64,000 nt of DNA from NCBI GenBank assembly GCA_963799045.1, contig CAWCVN010000001.1, forward strand, positions 310,001-374,000, read 5' to 3'. The translations under genes were made by a program, and so were the position numbers. This DNA comes from DASRSS01 sp963799045 (GTDB lineage Bacteria > Actinomycetota > Actinomycetes > Mycobacteriales > Jatrophihabitantaceae). Every line of letters begins with the position of its first letter. Position 1 is the first letter of the stretch. Below, piece after piece: positions 1-10,018 of the stretch. The notes under the pieces are model-generated. The model saw only the letters and a list, made by a program, of their open reading frames with translations, did not search any database and was not told the DNA's origin.

Positions 1-834
<834 letters not shown>

Positions 835-835
835 G

Positions 836-1407
836 GTGAGCGGGGCCGGGCACAGCCGGCAGTCACCGCCGGCCGAACATCCGGAGGACCGGCCGGCGGA
901 TCCCGAGTCGGTGGCCAGGATCGTCTGCCTGCGCCTGTTGGAGCAGCGCGCCCGCACCCGCGCGGAGCTGGCCGAGGCGTTGCGGAAGAGAGGGGTCCCC
1001 GACGACGCGGCCGGCGCGGTGCTGGACCGGCTCACCGAGGTGGGTCTCATCGACGACGCCGCGCTGGCCGAGAGCTTCGCGGCAGCGCAGCACCGCGAGC
1101 GCGGCCTGGCGCGACGCGCGGTCGCGCACAAGCTGCGCAGGCGCGGCGTCGGCGAGTCCGAACTCGAGCAGGCGCTGAGCCAGATCGACCGGGACAGCGA
1201 GGCGGCCGCCGCGCGGGCCCTGGTGCCAAGCGGCTGTCGGCGCTGCGCGGCCTCGAACCGGCGGTGCAGGCCCGGCGGCTGGTCGGCCTGCTGGCCCGTC
1301 GCGGCTATCCGGCCGGGCTGGCGCACGACGTCGTCCGGGAGGCGCTCGGCGACGCGCCGATAGGCCAGGAGGAAGCGGGCATGCGACAGGGGTTACTTGA
1401 TTTGTGA
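836..1407 (+). CDS. recX: Regulatory protein RecX (frameshifted)
   Basis: RecX binds RecA filaments and limits their extension and activity. The frame from GTG 836 shows RecX helices (ICLRLLEQRARTRAELAEAL, then GVPDDAAGAVLDRL and GLIDDAALAESF). Around 1226 a base appears to be missing in a G run (GTGCCAAG where GTGGCCAAG would keep frame). In the next frame the protein continues AKRLSALRGLEPAVQARRL and ends MRQGLLDL with TGA at 1405-1407. The restored length, about 190 residues, is normal for actinobacterial RecX. It lies directly behind recA, as in mycobacteria and streptomycetes. Confidence 0.9.
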
Positions 1408-1721
1408 GACCCGTGTTTCTAATCTCGCTGGTACCAGGCAGAACGCATGATGACCGCCGACTCGGCCGCGATACCGGGCATCGGCGAACTGAATTTGGTA
1501 CCCGACAGCTGCGTACAGAAAGGACGAACCCGGCGGGAGACCCCGCGCCGTGGCGCTGATGCCGCGATGCGGTGGGTCGGCCCGCCGCCGGCGCGTATCG
1601 GTGTTTTCCTGGCCGCAAGCTGCGCTTGACAGTGCGCGCGGCGCGTGACTGCGCGACTACTCGGCCCTGCTCGGCGACTCGACTGGTGGCTCGGGCGCAC
1701 CGACAGCGACGGAGGACGGCG
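1408..1721. other. Intergenic stretch recX-rny
   Basis: No convincing gene is seen in these 314 bases. A 60-codon frame from ATG 1447 has no recognisable domain and no ribosome-binding site. The stretch must hold the rny promoter, but I cannot assign -35/-10 elements with confidence. The neighbouring sequence is error-rich, so a short gene broken by indels cannot be excluded. Confidence 0.5.
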
Positions 1722-3490
1722 ATGAGCGGGGTCGGATACGCAGCGATCGGCGCCGTGTTCGTCCTGGGTCTGCTGTTCATCCACGCCTACAGCCCCGCGG
1801 CGCCGCGGCTCGGCGGCCGGCACCGCGACGCCGCCCTGACCGAGGAGGCCGAGGCCCAGGCGGACACGCTGCGCCGGCGCGGTGCCGCCGAGGCGGACGC
1901 CCTGCGCCGGACTGCCGAGACCGAGGCGGACGCGAGCGGCGCGCAGCCGCCTCCGAGCTGGCCTCGGCCCGGGCCGAGGCCGAGGCGACCCGGGCCCGCG
2001 CACAGGGCGAGATCGAGACCGCGCTGGCCGAGGCACGACGCGATGTCGACGCCGAACTCGCCCGGCGCAGCGAGCGAACTCGCCGGCGCCGAGCGGGCGC
2101 TGTCCGCGCGGACGCGAGAGCTGCAGACGCCGTGGCGCCGACCTCGAGGACGCAGACCGCCGCGCTGCAGCCGGCCGAGCGCCAGCTGGAGGCGCGCCAG
2201 GCCGACGTCGAGGCCGCGCGAGGCCAGTGCTGGCCGACCGGGTCGCGCGGCCGACGGGCGCGCGAGCGCGAGCTGGCGCCAGCGCGAAGAGGAGCTGCAC
2301 GGCGCTGGCGGCGAGCTCGACGCCGCGGGCACGCGAGCACGAGCCGCGAGCTGGAGCGGCTGGCGGGGCTGACCGCCGAGGAGGCCAAGGCCGAGCTGAT
2401 GGCCGGGGTGGAGGCACGCGCCCGGCGCGACGCCGCCGTGCTGGTGCGCACGATCGAGAACGAGGCGCGCGCCGAGGGCACCGAGCGTGCCCGCGGCATC
2501 GTCGTCGAGGCCGTGCAGCGGGTTGCCAGCGAGCAGACGACCGAGACCGTCGTCAGCGTGCTGCACCTGCCCGGCGACGAGATGAAGGGCCGCATCATCG
2601 GCCGCGAGGGCCGCAACATCCGTGCCTTCGAGTCGACGACGGGCGTCAACGTGATCATCGACGACACTCCCGAGGCCGTGCTGCTGTCCTGCTTCGACCC
2701 GGTGCGCCGCGAGGTCGGGCGGCTGACGCTGGAGCGGCTGATCCTGGACGGCCGAATCCACCCGCACCGCATCGAGGAGGCCTACGAGCAGAGCAGGGCC
2801 GAGGTCGACGAGCTGTGCCTGCGGGCCGCCCGCGACGCCCTCGCCGACGTCGGGGTACACGACCTGGACGAGCGGCTGATCCCGACCATCGGCCGGTTGA
2901 AGTACCGCACCAGCTACGGGCAGAACGTGCTCGGCCACCTGGTCGAGACCGCGCACATCGCCGGCGTCATGGCCGCCGAGCTGGGCATCGAGCCGACCCT
3001 GGTGAAGCGCTGCGCGTTCCTGCACGACATCGGCAAGGCGCTGACTCACGAGGTCGAGGGCAGCCACGCCATCGTCGGCGCGGACCTGCTGCGCAAGTAC
3101 GGCGAGAGCGAGGCGGTGGCGCACGCCGTCGAGGCGCACCACAACGAGGTGCAGCCGCGCACGCGTCGAGGCCGTGCTGACCCAGGCCTCGGACACCTGC
3201 TCGGCCGCGCGACCCGGCGCGCGGCGCGAGTCGCTCGAGAACTACGTCAAGCGGCTGGCCCGCATCGAGGAGATCGCAGTCGCGCGAAGCGAGGGCGTCG
3301 AGAAGGTCTTCGCGATGCAGTCCGGGCGCGAGGTGCGGGTGATGGTCGAGCCGGGCGAGGTCGACGACCTCGCCGCCTCGGTGATCGCGCGCGAGATCGC
3401 CAAGCAGATCGAGGACGAGCTGACCTACCCGGGCCAGATCCGGGTCACCGTGGTCCGCGAGTCCTGCGCTCGACCGAGATCGCGCACTAG
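1722..3490 (+). CDS. rny: Ribonuclease Y (multiple frameshifts)
   Basis: RNase Y is a membrane-anchored endoribonuclease that starts mRNA turnover. ATG 1722 follows a GGAGG site. The N-terminus (SGVGYAAIGAVFVLGLLFI) is the membrane anchor, followed by an Ala/Glu/Arg-rich coiled coil scattered over all three frames between about 1930 and 2340. From 2360 the KH domain (GRIIGREGRNIRAFE) and the HD domain (CAFLHDIGKA, metal-binding HD) read cleanly. The frame slips again near 3165 (EAHHNEVQPRT to EAVLTQASDT) and near 3470, giving the expected C-terminus RSTEIAH with TAG 3488-3490. Total span matches a protein of about 590 residues. Clustered indels in a conserved gene point to sequence error. Confidence 0.9.
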
Positions 3491-3538
3491 ATCATCGCGC
3501 ACTGAATCAGCGCGCACTAACGCTCCGCGGACTAACGC
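3479..3538 (+). repeat. Four 15-bp imperfect tandem repeats on the rny stop codon
   Basis: Units start at 3479, 3494, 3509 and 3524 (first unit ATCGCGCACTAGATC). Because the unit is five codons, each copy places a stop in the rny frame: TAG 3488, TGA 3503, TAA 3518 and TAA 3533. The first copy encodes the last residues of RNase Y. Confidence 0.85.
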
Positions 3539-3745
3539 ACAGCGCGGCCGCGAACGTCGACCCGACGGAAGCTCGCCCGTTGCCGGACAGCGCAGCGCGA
3601 CGTCCCCGGTGCTCGGCCTCGATACGGCGCGGGTGCCGGTGACCGGTGGCGCACGCCGGGAACGGGCGCGCCCAGAACCGGGCGGACTCGCTGCTGTTCT
3701 CGGCCAGGCCGTCAATCATCTGGGCCACTGCCCGCGCGGGTCCCG

Positions 3746-4100
3746 TCATCGCAGCCGTGCCCACTCGTCGCGCAGCAGGCCCATGACCACCTCGTCGTCG
3801 TAACCGCCGCGCACCCAGCAGTGTTCGCGGCGGCGGCATTCCTCGACGAAGCGCCACCGTCGCGGTAGCCGGCGATCGCGGCCGTGTTGGACGCGATCGT
3901 GGCCAGGTGCAGGCGTCGCAAATTGCGGCGCGAGAACGCGAAGACGGCCAGGCGGCGCAGCGCTTCGGTTCCATACCCCTTGCCGCGCGCCTCGGGTGCC
4001 AACGCCAGCCCGACCTCGGCGGCGATCCGCGTACAGCAGGTCGACCTCGTCGTCGGTCTGCGGCCGGAGCGCCACGGTGCGGGTCCCATCCGGTCAGTCC
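3746..4100 (-). pseudogene. RimJ/RimL-type GNAT acetyltransferase remnant
   Basis: On the minus strand the acetyl-CoA-binding signature of GNAT enzymes is clear (APEARGKGYGTEALRRL, then NLRRLHLATIASN), and one frame over the C-terminus FVEECRRREHCWVRGGYDD...LLRDEWARLR ends with TGA at 3746-3748. The N-terminal piece (ALRPQTDDEVDLLYAD) lies in yet another frame, and about 50 residues of the normal N-terminal half are missing between it and the CoA site. Two or three indels could be sequence errors, but the internal loss suggests a decayed gene. It points toward rny and away from miaB, whose start is about 30 bases off. Confidence 0.7.
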
Positions 4101-4131
4101 AGCACATCCGGCCCGTATCCTCGACTGCGTT

Positions 4132-5562
4132 ATGAGCGCGCGCACCTACGACATCCGGACCTACGGGTGCCAGATGAACGTCCACGACTCCGAGCGGCTC
4201 GCCGGCCTGCTCGAAGACGCGGGCTACACGCGAGGCCGTGGCGACGACGTCGACCTGGTCGTGTTCAACACCTGCGCGGTGCGCGAGAACGCCGACAACC
4301 GCCTGTACGGCAACCTCGGCCACCTGTACCCGGCCAAGGCGCGCAACCCGGACATGCAGATCGCCGTCGGCGGTTGCCTGGCCCAGAAGGACCGCGGCGC
4401 GATCGTCGACAAGGCGCCGTGGGTGGACGTCGTGTTCGGCACCCACAACCTGGCCGCGCTGCCCGTGCTGCTCGAACGGGCCCGGCACAACCGGCGAGGC
4501 CCAGGTCGAGATCGTCGAGGCGCTGCAGAACTTCCCGTCCGAGCTCCCGACGCGCCGCGAGTCAGCCGTTCAGTGCCTGGGTGTCGATCTCGGTCGGCTG
4601 CGACAACACCTGCACGTTCTGCATCGTGCCCTCGCTGCGCGGCGGTGAGACCGACCGCCGGCCCGGCGACGTGCTCGCCGAGATCCGCGCGCTCGTCGAC
4701 CAGGGCGTCGTCGAGATCACGCTGCTCGGGCAGAACGTCAACTCCTACGGCCGCTCGTTCGGTGATCGATTGGCCTTCGGCAAGCTGCTGCGCGCCTGCG
4801 GGGAGATCGACGGGCTCGAGCGGGTGCGCTTCACCAGCCCGCACCCGCGCGATTTCACCGACGACGTGATCGACGCGATGGCACGAGACGCCGAACGTGA
4901 TGCCCCAACTGCACATGCCGATGCAGTCCGGGTCGGACGCGGTGCTGCGCGCGATGCGCCGCTCGTACCGGCAGGAGCGCTACCTCGGCATCATCGAGAA
5001 CGTGCGCCGCGTCGATGCCCGACGCCGCGATCACCACCGACATCATCGTGGGCTTCCCCGGTGAAACCGAGGAGGACTTCGAGCAGACGCTGGATGTGGT
5101 ACGTGCGGCGCGGTTCGCCAGCGCATTCACCTTCCAGTACTCCAAGCGGCCGGGCACGCCGGCGGCGGAGATGGACGGCCAGGTGCCCAAGGCGGTGGTG
5201 CAGGAGCGCTACGAGCGGCTGCTGAGCCTGCAGGAGGGGATCTCGCTGCAGGAGGCCGCGCAGGCTGGTCGACACACCGGTCGAGGTTCTGGTCAGCGGT
5301 GGCGACGGCCGCAAGGACGCCGCGACCGGCCGGGTGTCCGGCCGCGCGCGCGACGGCAGGCTGGTGCACGTCGGCGGCAGGCGGCGCCGACATCAGGCCG
5401 GGCGACGTGATCACGACGACGGTCACCTACGCGGCCCCGCACCACCTGGTCGCCGACGGGCAGATCGACTCGCACCGGCGCTGGCGCGGGTCCGGCGACA
5501 GCACACCGTCCGCGGGGATCGACGGCGCTCGAGTACTGACGATCGGGCGCCGGCCGGGCTGA
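4132..5562 (+). CDS. miaB: tRNA 2-methylthiotransferase MiaB (multiple frameshifts)
   Basis: MiaB is a radical-SAM enzyme that adds a methylthio group to i6A37 of tRNA. The first frame holds the N-terminal UPF0004 domain with its cluster cysteines (TYGCQMN, NTCAVRENA, GGCLAQ). The radical-SAM motif CDNTCTFC lies two frames away at about 4600, followed by FTSPHPRDF, LHMPMQSGSD, DIIVGFPGETEEDF and a C-terminal TRAM domain (DAATGRVSGRARDGRLVHV). Frame changes are needed near 4490, 4565, 4885, 5010, 5265 and 5385. Apart from these the protein is complete at about 475 residues, so it is probably functional in the organism. It makes the second modification on the site started by MiaA (8.2 kb). Confidence 0.92.
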
Positions 5563-5575
5563 GAAGCGAGCGCCC

Positions 5576-6072
5576 TCAGTGGCGGCCGGGCGCGGTCTCC
5601 AGCGAGGTCGGCGCGGCCGGCCGGAGTCGCCGGAACCACGGCACCGAGCAGGCCGCGCACGACTGCACGGGTGCAGTCGAGGTAGTCGAACGCATCCCGC
5701 CAGAGCGTGACCTGCCCGTCCTGGACGTCGAAGCGGCCGGCCACCCAGAACTGCATCGCGCACCGGGCCGGCACAGATGACGTCGGTGCGCTCGGTGAGC
5801 ACCACCGGACCGCTCGCGGTGATCGCGTGCAGGTAGACCTCGAAGGACAGTCGCGGGCCGCCCAGCGCGGACAGCGCCCGCACGACCCGACGGCGGCCGT
5901 GCAAGGTCGGCAGCCCGACGTTGGTGTAGACGACGTCGTCGGCGAGCAGGCCGCCGGCGCCGGAGACGTCGCCGGCGGCCAGCCGCGCGAGGAAGGTCTC
6001 GACGACGGCCTGCGGGTTCAGCGCGCTGGTGCCGGCAGCGGGTGTGGCTACAGGTAGCAATCCAGAAGGCAT
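5576..6072 (-). CDS. Limonene-1,2-epoxide hydrolase family protein (frameshifted)
   Basis: The minus-strand frame from ATG 6072 reads VVETFLARLAAGDVSGAGGL and LADDVVYTNVGLPTLHGRRR, the start of the limonene-1,2-epoxide hydrolase fold (SnoaL/NTF2-like; mycobacterial relative EphG). Near 5765 it must shift to continue MQFWVAGRFDVQDGQVTLWRD, which carries the family's Arg/Asp active-site strands, and near 5605 again to end TSLETAPGRH at TGA 5576-5578. Restored length is about 165 residues, normal for the family. The substrate is unknown; members open epoxides by direct water attack. It is convergent with miaB and has a leaderless-type start. Confidence 0.75.
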
Positions 6073-6078
6073 ACCCGG

Positions 6079-6084
6079 ATCGTA
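6079..6084 (-). promoter_or_regulatory. -10 element TACGAT of a leaderless start
   Basis: On the minus strand TACGAT ends 6 bases before ATG 6072, and no ribosome-binding site is present. Confidence 0.5.
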
Positions 6085-6088
6085 AGGC

Positions 6089-7273
6089 TCACTCGGGGAT
6101 CAGCGCGCGGCGTTGCGCCACGTCCTGCTCAGCCTTCGCGATCCGGGCGGCGTCGCCGGACTTGCGGGCCCGCTCCAGCTTCTGCTCGGCCTCGGCCAGC
6201 CGCTCGCGCAGCGCAGCCAGGAACGGGTTCGAGTCCGCGCTGCCGCGCTGCCACTCGGCGTCGAGCGCTTCGCGCACCCGCCGCTCCGCGGCCCGCATCC
6301 GGTCGTCGACGCGGCGCATGGCATCGCGCGGCACGTGCCCGATCGCGTCGAAACGCACCTGCAGGTCGCGCAACGCGCTCTGCGCGGCCTTGGGGTCGCT
6401 GACGTCCAGGGCCTCGGCCTCGGCGATGATCGCCTCCTTCTGCCGCTGGTTGTCGACCTGCTCGGCGTCGCGCTCGGAGAACACCTCGGAGCGGCGGGAG
6501 AAGAACGCGTCCTGCGCGGCGCGGAAGCGGGTCCACAGCGAGTCCTCGACCTCGCGTGCGGCGCGCCCGGCCGCTTTCCACTCGCTCATCAGCTCGCGCA
6601 TCGCGTCGGCGGTCTGCTTCCAGTCCGTCGATTCGGACAGCTCCTCGGCCCGGGCGATCAGCTTCTCCTTCGCCTGCCGGGACGAGTCACGCTCGGCGTC
6701 CAACTTCGCGAAGTGCTGGCCACGCCGCCGGCTGAAGGCGTCGCGGGCGGCCGAGAACCGCTTCCAGAGCGCGTCGTCGGTCTTGCGGTCGATGCCTTTG
6801 ATCTGCTTCCACTCGTCGACGATCGCCCGCAGCCGGTCCCCGGAGGCCTTCCAGGACGTGCCGGTCTCGGCGATCTGCTCGGCCTCGGCCGCCAGGGTCT
6901 CCTTGGCCGCGATGGCGTCGGCACGGGCTTGCTGGCGGGCCGCGGCGCGCTCGCCGGCCTTGGTCTCGGCCGCGCTCATCAGGGTGTCCAGCCGCGCAGC
7001 GAGTGCGCCCAGATCGCCGATCGCGGCGGCCGTGGCCGACTGCTCCTTGAGGGCGGCGGCGTGGGTGCGGGTGGAGGCGGGGTCGCCGGCGCCGCTGTCC
7101 AGGCGCTGCTCGAGCAGGGTGACCTCGGTGGCCAGGTCCTCGAAACGGCGGACGTAGAAGGCCAGGCCCGCCTCGGCGTCACCGGCCTGCCAGGAGCCGA
7201 TCTCCCGCTCGCCGTCGGCCGTCTTCACGTAGACGGTGCCGCTCTCGTCGATGCGTCCCCACTCGGAGCTCAT
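6089..7273 (-). CDS. DUF349 domain-containing protein
   Basis: A 394-residue, highly charged, mostly helical protein. DUF349 units recur about every 75 residues with the pattern (S)DWKxxxxxxxxLxxEWKxxG...LWxRFxxARDAFFxRR (seen at SWKASGDRLRAIVDEWKQI, DWKQTADAMRELMSEWKAA and a more diverged third copy). The C-terminus is coiled-coil-like (LRERLAEAEQKLERARKSGD). A GAGGA site precedes ATG 7273. The family is widespread in actinobacteria and has no established biochemical role. It is transcribed divergently from the dioxygenase-like gene across 221 bases. Confidence 0.9.
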   Translation of the reverse strand: MSSEWGRIDESGTVYVKTADGEREIGSWQAGDAEAGLAFYVRRFEDLATEVTLLEQRLDSGAGDPASTRTHAAALKEQSATAAAIGDLGALAARLDTLMSAAETKAGERAAARQQARADAIAAKETLAAEAEQIAETGTSWKASGDRLRAIVDEWKQIKGIDRKTDDALWKRFSAARDAFSRRRGQHFAKLDAERDSSRQAKEKLIARAEELSESTDWKQTADAMRELMSEWKAAGRAAREVEDSLWTRFRAAQDAFFSRRSEVFSERDAEQVDNQRQKEAIIAEAEALDVSDPKAAQSALRDLQVRFDAIGHVPRDAMRRVDDRMRAAERRVREALDAEWQRGSADSNPFLAALRERLAEAEQKLERARKSGDAARIAKAEQDVAQRRALIPE

Positions 7274-7482
7274 GCCTATCCTCGTTCCCCGGGCCCCGGC
7301 GCGAACCGGCCGTGCCGTGCCCGGCGTCTGTTTCCGCGGAGGTGCCCGCGGACCGCCCCGCGGCCGGCGCGTCCGGGTCGGCCGCGCCGTGCCGCAGGGC
7401 CTATGCGTGGTTGTGTCTGTGGACCTTCTTTCGAGCATTGAACACGATGACCCGCGTCGGTAGTACAGCCGGCGTTTACAGA

Positions 7483-7488
7483 TAGCCT
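7483..7488 (+). promoter_or_regulatory. -10 element TAGCCT of a leaderless start
   Basis: TAGCCT lies 6 bases before GTG 7495, with no Shine-Dalgarno sequence. The spacing places transcription start at or next to the start codon. Confidence 0.5.
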
Positions 7489-7494
7489 GCGCGG

Positions 7495-8220
7495 GTGATC
7501 CTCGGCGCCGCATTCTGCCCGCACCCACCGGTGCTGGTTCCGCAGGCCGCATCCGGCACAACGGACGAACTGGACGAACTGCGCGCCGCCTGTCGAGTGG
7601 CGATCTCCGCGGCCTGCGCCGGGCGCCTGCCGGTGCTGCTGGGCGCCGGGCCGGTCTCGCGAATCCATTCGCCGCAGGCGCGCGGGTCGCTGGCGGCCTT
7701 CGGCGTGCCCGGCGAGATTGCGCTGCGCGCGGGCGCCGACGGCGCGGACACTGCGGCGCCGGTCGAGCTGCCGCTGTCGTTGACCGTCGGCGCCTGGCTG
7801 GTGTGCGACGCGCTCGGGCCGGCGAGCGGCGCGCGCGCCTTCTCGGTCGGCCCCGATTTCGCGACCAGCCGCGCGGCCGCGGCCTGCGGTGAGCTCGTGG
7901 CCGGATCGGACGTCGCGCTGGTCGTCCTCGCCGACGGCAGCGCCCGGCGCAGCACGAGCGCGCCCGGCTACCTCGACGAGCGGGCCTCGGGCTTCGACGC
8001 GGCGGTCGCGGCCGCGCTGGCCGGCGGTGACGGCGCCGAGCTGCAACGTCTGGACGACCAGCTCGGCACCGAGCTGCTCGCCGGCGGCCTCCCGGCGTGG
8101 CACGCGGCAGGGGCGCTGCTGGCCGGCCGGCGCTTCCAGGCCCGGGTCGACTACGACGCTGCGCCGTTCGGGGTGGGCTACTTCGTCGCGACCTGGCTCG
8201 ACACCGGGGACGTGGAGTGA
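7495..8220 (+). CDS. Class III extradiol dioxygenase-like protein
   Basis: A 241-residue Ala-rich protein, conserved beside miaA in actinobacteria (Rv2728c-like). The N-terminus MILGAAFCPHPPVLVPQ resembles the metal-site strand of class III extradiol ring-cleavage dioxygenases (LigB fold), and the C-terminus (YDAAPFGVGYFVATWLDTG) is the conserved family end. The full metal-ligand set is not obvious, so an enzymatic role is uncertain. Its TGA overlaps the GTG of miaA (GTGA, 8217-8220), implying translational coupling with tRNA modification genes. Confidence 0.75.
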   Translation: MILGAAFCPHPPVLVPQAASGTTDELDELRAACRVAISAACAGRLPVLLGAGPVSRIHSPQARGSLAAFGVPGEIALRAGADGADTAAPVELPLSLTVGAWLVCDALGPASGARAFSVGPDFATSRAAAACGELVAGSDVALVVLADGSARRSTSAPGYLDERASGFDAAVAAALAGGDGAELQRLDDQLGTELLAGGLPAWHAAGALLAGRRFQARVDYDAAPFGVGYFVATWLDTGDVE

Positions 8221-9122
8221 GCCGACGCCGGGTAATCGCGGTCGTGGGACCGACGGCCACCGGAAAGTCGGAGCTGGCAGTGGCCATCGCCCAGGCGCTG
8301 GGTGGCGAGGTCGTCAACGCGGACTCGATGCAGCTCTACGAGGGCATGGACATCGGGACGGCCAAGCTGGCCACGGAGGAGCGCGGCGGCGTCGTGCACC
8401 ACCTGCTCGACGTGTGGCCGATCACCAAGTCGGCGTCGGTGTCGGAGTACCAGACGATGGCCCGGGCGGCGATCGCGGACCTCCACGCCCGTGGCCGGGT
8501 GCCGGTGCTGGTGGGCGGGTCGGGGCTGTACGTGCGCGGGGCACTGGACCGGCTGGAGTTTCCCGGTGAGTCCGCCCCGGTCCGCGCCCGCCTGTACGCC
8601 GAACTCGACGAGCTCGGCCCCCAGCGCCTGCACGCCCGCCTGGCCGAGCTCGATCCCGCGGCGGCGGCGGCGATCCTGCCGAGCAACGGGCGCCGGATCG
8701 CGCGTGCCCTGGAGGTCATCGAGCTCACCGGGCGGCCGTTCATCGCGACCATGCCCGGGTTCGAGTCGATCTACGACACCGCCTACCTGGGGCTGGACCG
8801 TACCGACCTGGACGCGCGGGTCGAGCAGCGGGTGCACCGCATGATGCGGCGCGGGCTCCTCGACGAGGTGCGGGCCCTGCTGCCGTACGGCCTGCGGGAC
8901 AGCCCCACCGCGGGCAAGGCGCTCGGTTACCAGCAGCTGCTCGCCTGCCTGGACGACGGCGGCGGCGTGCGCGGGGACCTCGACGAGGCCGTGCGGACGA
9001 CGGTGCGGCAGACGCTGCGGTTCGTCCGGCGGCAGCGGCGCTGGTTTCGGCGCGACCCGCGCATCACCTGGTACGACGGCGCAGAACCCGACCTGATCAA
9101 GCGCGTGACGCCTACGCTGTAG
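8217..9122 (+). CDS. miaA: tRNA dimethylallyltransferase MiaA
   Basis: MiaA transfers the dimethylallyl group from DMAPP to A37 of tRNAs reading U-initial codons, giving the substrate of MiaB. The 301-residue protein has the P-loop GPTATGKS at residues 11-18, the DSMQLY segment that contacts A37, and the family motifs VGGSGLYVRG and GLDRTDLDARVEQRV. The C-terminus RFVRRQRRWFRRDPRITWYD is typical. GTG 8217 is chosen because it overlaps the upstream stop; longer frames run into the preceding gene. Confidence 0.96.
   Translation: MSRRRVIAVVGPTATGKSELAVAIAQALGGEVVNADSMQLYEGMDIGTAKLATEERGGVVHHLLDVWPITKSASVSEYQTMARAAIADLHARGRVPVLVGGSGLYVRGALDRLEFPGESAPVRARLYAELDELGPQRLHARLAELDPAAAAAILPSNGRRIARALEVIELTGRPFIATMPGFESIYDTAYLGLDRTDLDARVEQRVHRMMRRGLLDEVRALLPYGLRDSPTAGKALGYQQLLACLDDGGGVRGDLDEAVRTTVRQTLRFVRRQRRWFRRDPRITWYDGAEPDLIKRVTPTL
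9113..9118 (+). promoter_or_regulatory. -10 element TACGCT of a leaderless start
   Basis: TACGCT sits 6 bases before GTG 9125, inside the 3' end of miaA. dapF may have its own leaderless transcript besides read-through. Confidence 0.45.
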
Positions 9123-9124
9123 GT

Positions 9125-9973
9125 GTGCGGGTGTTGAAGGGTCACGGGACCGAGAACGACTTCATTGTCGTGCCGGACCTCGACGGCGCCCTGGAGGTGC
9201 GGCCCGAACTCGTCCGGGCGCTGTGCGACCGGCACGCCGGCCTGGGAGCCGACGGTGTGTTGCGGGTCGTGCGTTCGGTGAACGACCCCGACGCCAAGGA
9301 AATGTCGGCGTCGGCCGAGTACTTCATGGACTACCGCAACGCCGACGGCTCGCTGGCGGAGATGTGCGGCAACGGTGTGCGGGTGTTCATGCGATACCTC
9401 CAACGGGTCGGTCTCGTTGGTCAAGACGCGGCGGTGGCGACACGCGGCGGGATCAAGTGTGTGCGGGCCGGAGCAGACGGTGCGATTACCGTCGCTATGG
9501 GCTTGCCCTGGGTCCTTGCCGACCGGCCGGTCGCCACCGTCGCCACACAGCTGCGCGCCGAGGGGGTGGCCGTGCGGATGCCGAACCCGCACGTCGTGGT
9601 GTCGGTCGCCTCCGCGGCCGAGCTCGCCGCGCTGGATCTGTCCGGGGCCCCCGAGGTGAGTCCGCCGCTGGACCCCACCGGGCAGAACGTCGAGTTCGTG
9701 GCACGGCTGGGCCCGCGGCACCTGCGGCTGCGCGTGCACGAGCGGGGGGTGGGCGAGACCCGCTCCTGCGGCACCGGAATCTGCGCGGCCGTGGCCGCGC
9801 TCGCCACGTCCGAACAGCTCGGCGCGGACGGGCAGCCCTGGCAGGTGGACGTCCCTGGCGGCACGTGCGGTGTGGTGTGGCGCGCGGACGGCGAGATCGA
9901 GCTGAGCGGTCCGGCGCAGATCGTTGCCGAGATCGACGTCGACGACGCGTGGCTGGCCGCCCTGTCGACGTGA
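9125..9973 (+). CDS. dapF: Diaminopimelate epimerase
   Basis: DapF interconverts LL- and meso-diaminopimelate for lysine and peptidoglycan synthesis. Both catalytic cysteines are present in their signatures: Cys81 in EMCGNGVRVF and Cys215 in RSCGTGICA. The N-terminus KGHGTENDFIVV and the 282-residue length fit the family. It follows miaA by 2 bases and precedes hflX, an order conserved in actinobacteria. Presence of dapF agrees with a DAP-type cell wall. Confidence 0.97.
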   Translation: MRVLKGHGTENDFIVVPDLDGALEVRPELVRALCDRHAGLGADGVLRVVRSVNDPDAKEMSASAEYFMDYRNADGSLAEMCGNGVRVFMRYLQRVGLVGQDAAVATRGGIKCVRAGADGAITVAMGLPWVLADRPVATVATQLRAEGVAVRMPNPHVVVSVASAAELAALDLSGAPEVSPPLDPTGQNVEFVARLGPRHLRLRVHERGVGETRSCGTGICAAVAALATSEQLGADGQPWQVDVPGGTCGVVWRADGEIELSGPAQIVAEIDVDDAWLAALST

Positions 9974-10018
9974 TCGAGCGGAATAATCGGGTCCGGGCGG
10001 GTGTCACTATGGACAACG

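Noticed and set aside
1447..1629. 60-codon ORF between recX and rny
   Set aside because: No similarity to DUF3046 or other recA-linked small proteins, and no ribosome-binding site.
1777..3196. Long minus-strand frames opposite rny
   Set aside because: The plus strand carries the RNase Y KH and HD motifs; the minus frames have no recognisable domain.
7274..8317. N-terminal extension of the DUF349 protein
   Set aside because: It is antisense to the dioxygenase-like gene; ATG 7273 has a ribosome-binding site.
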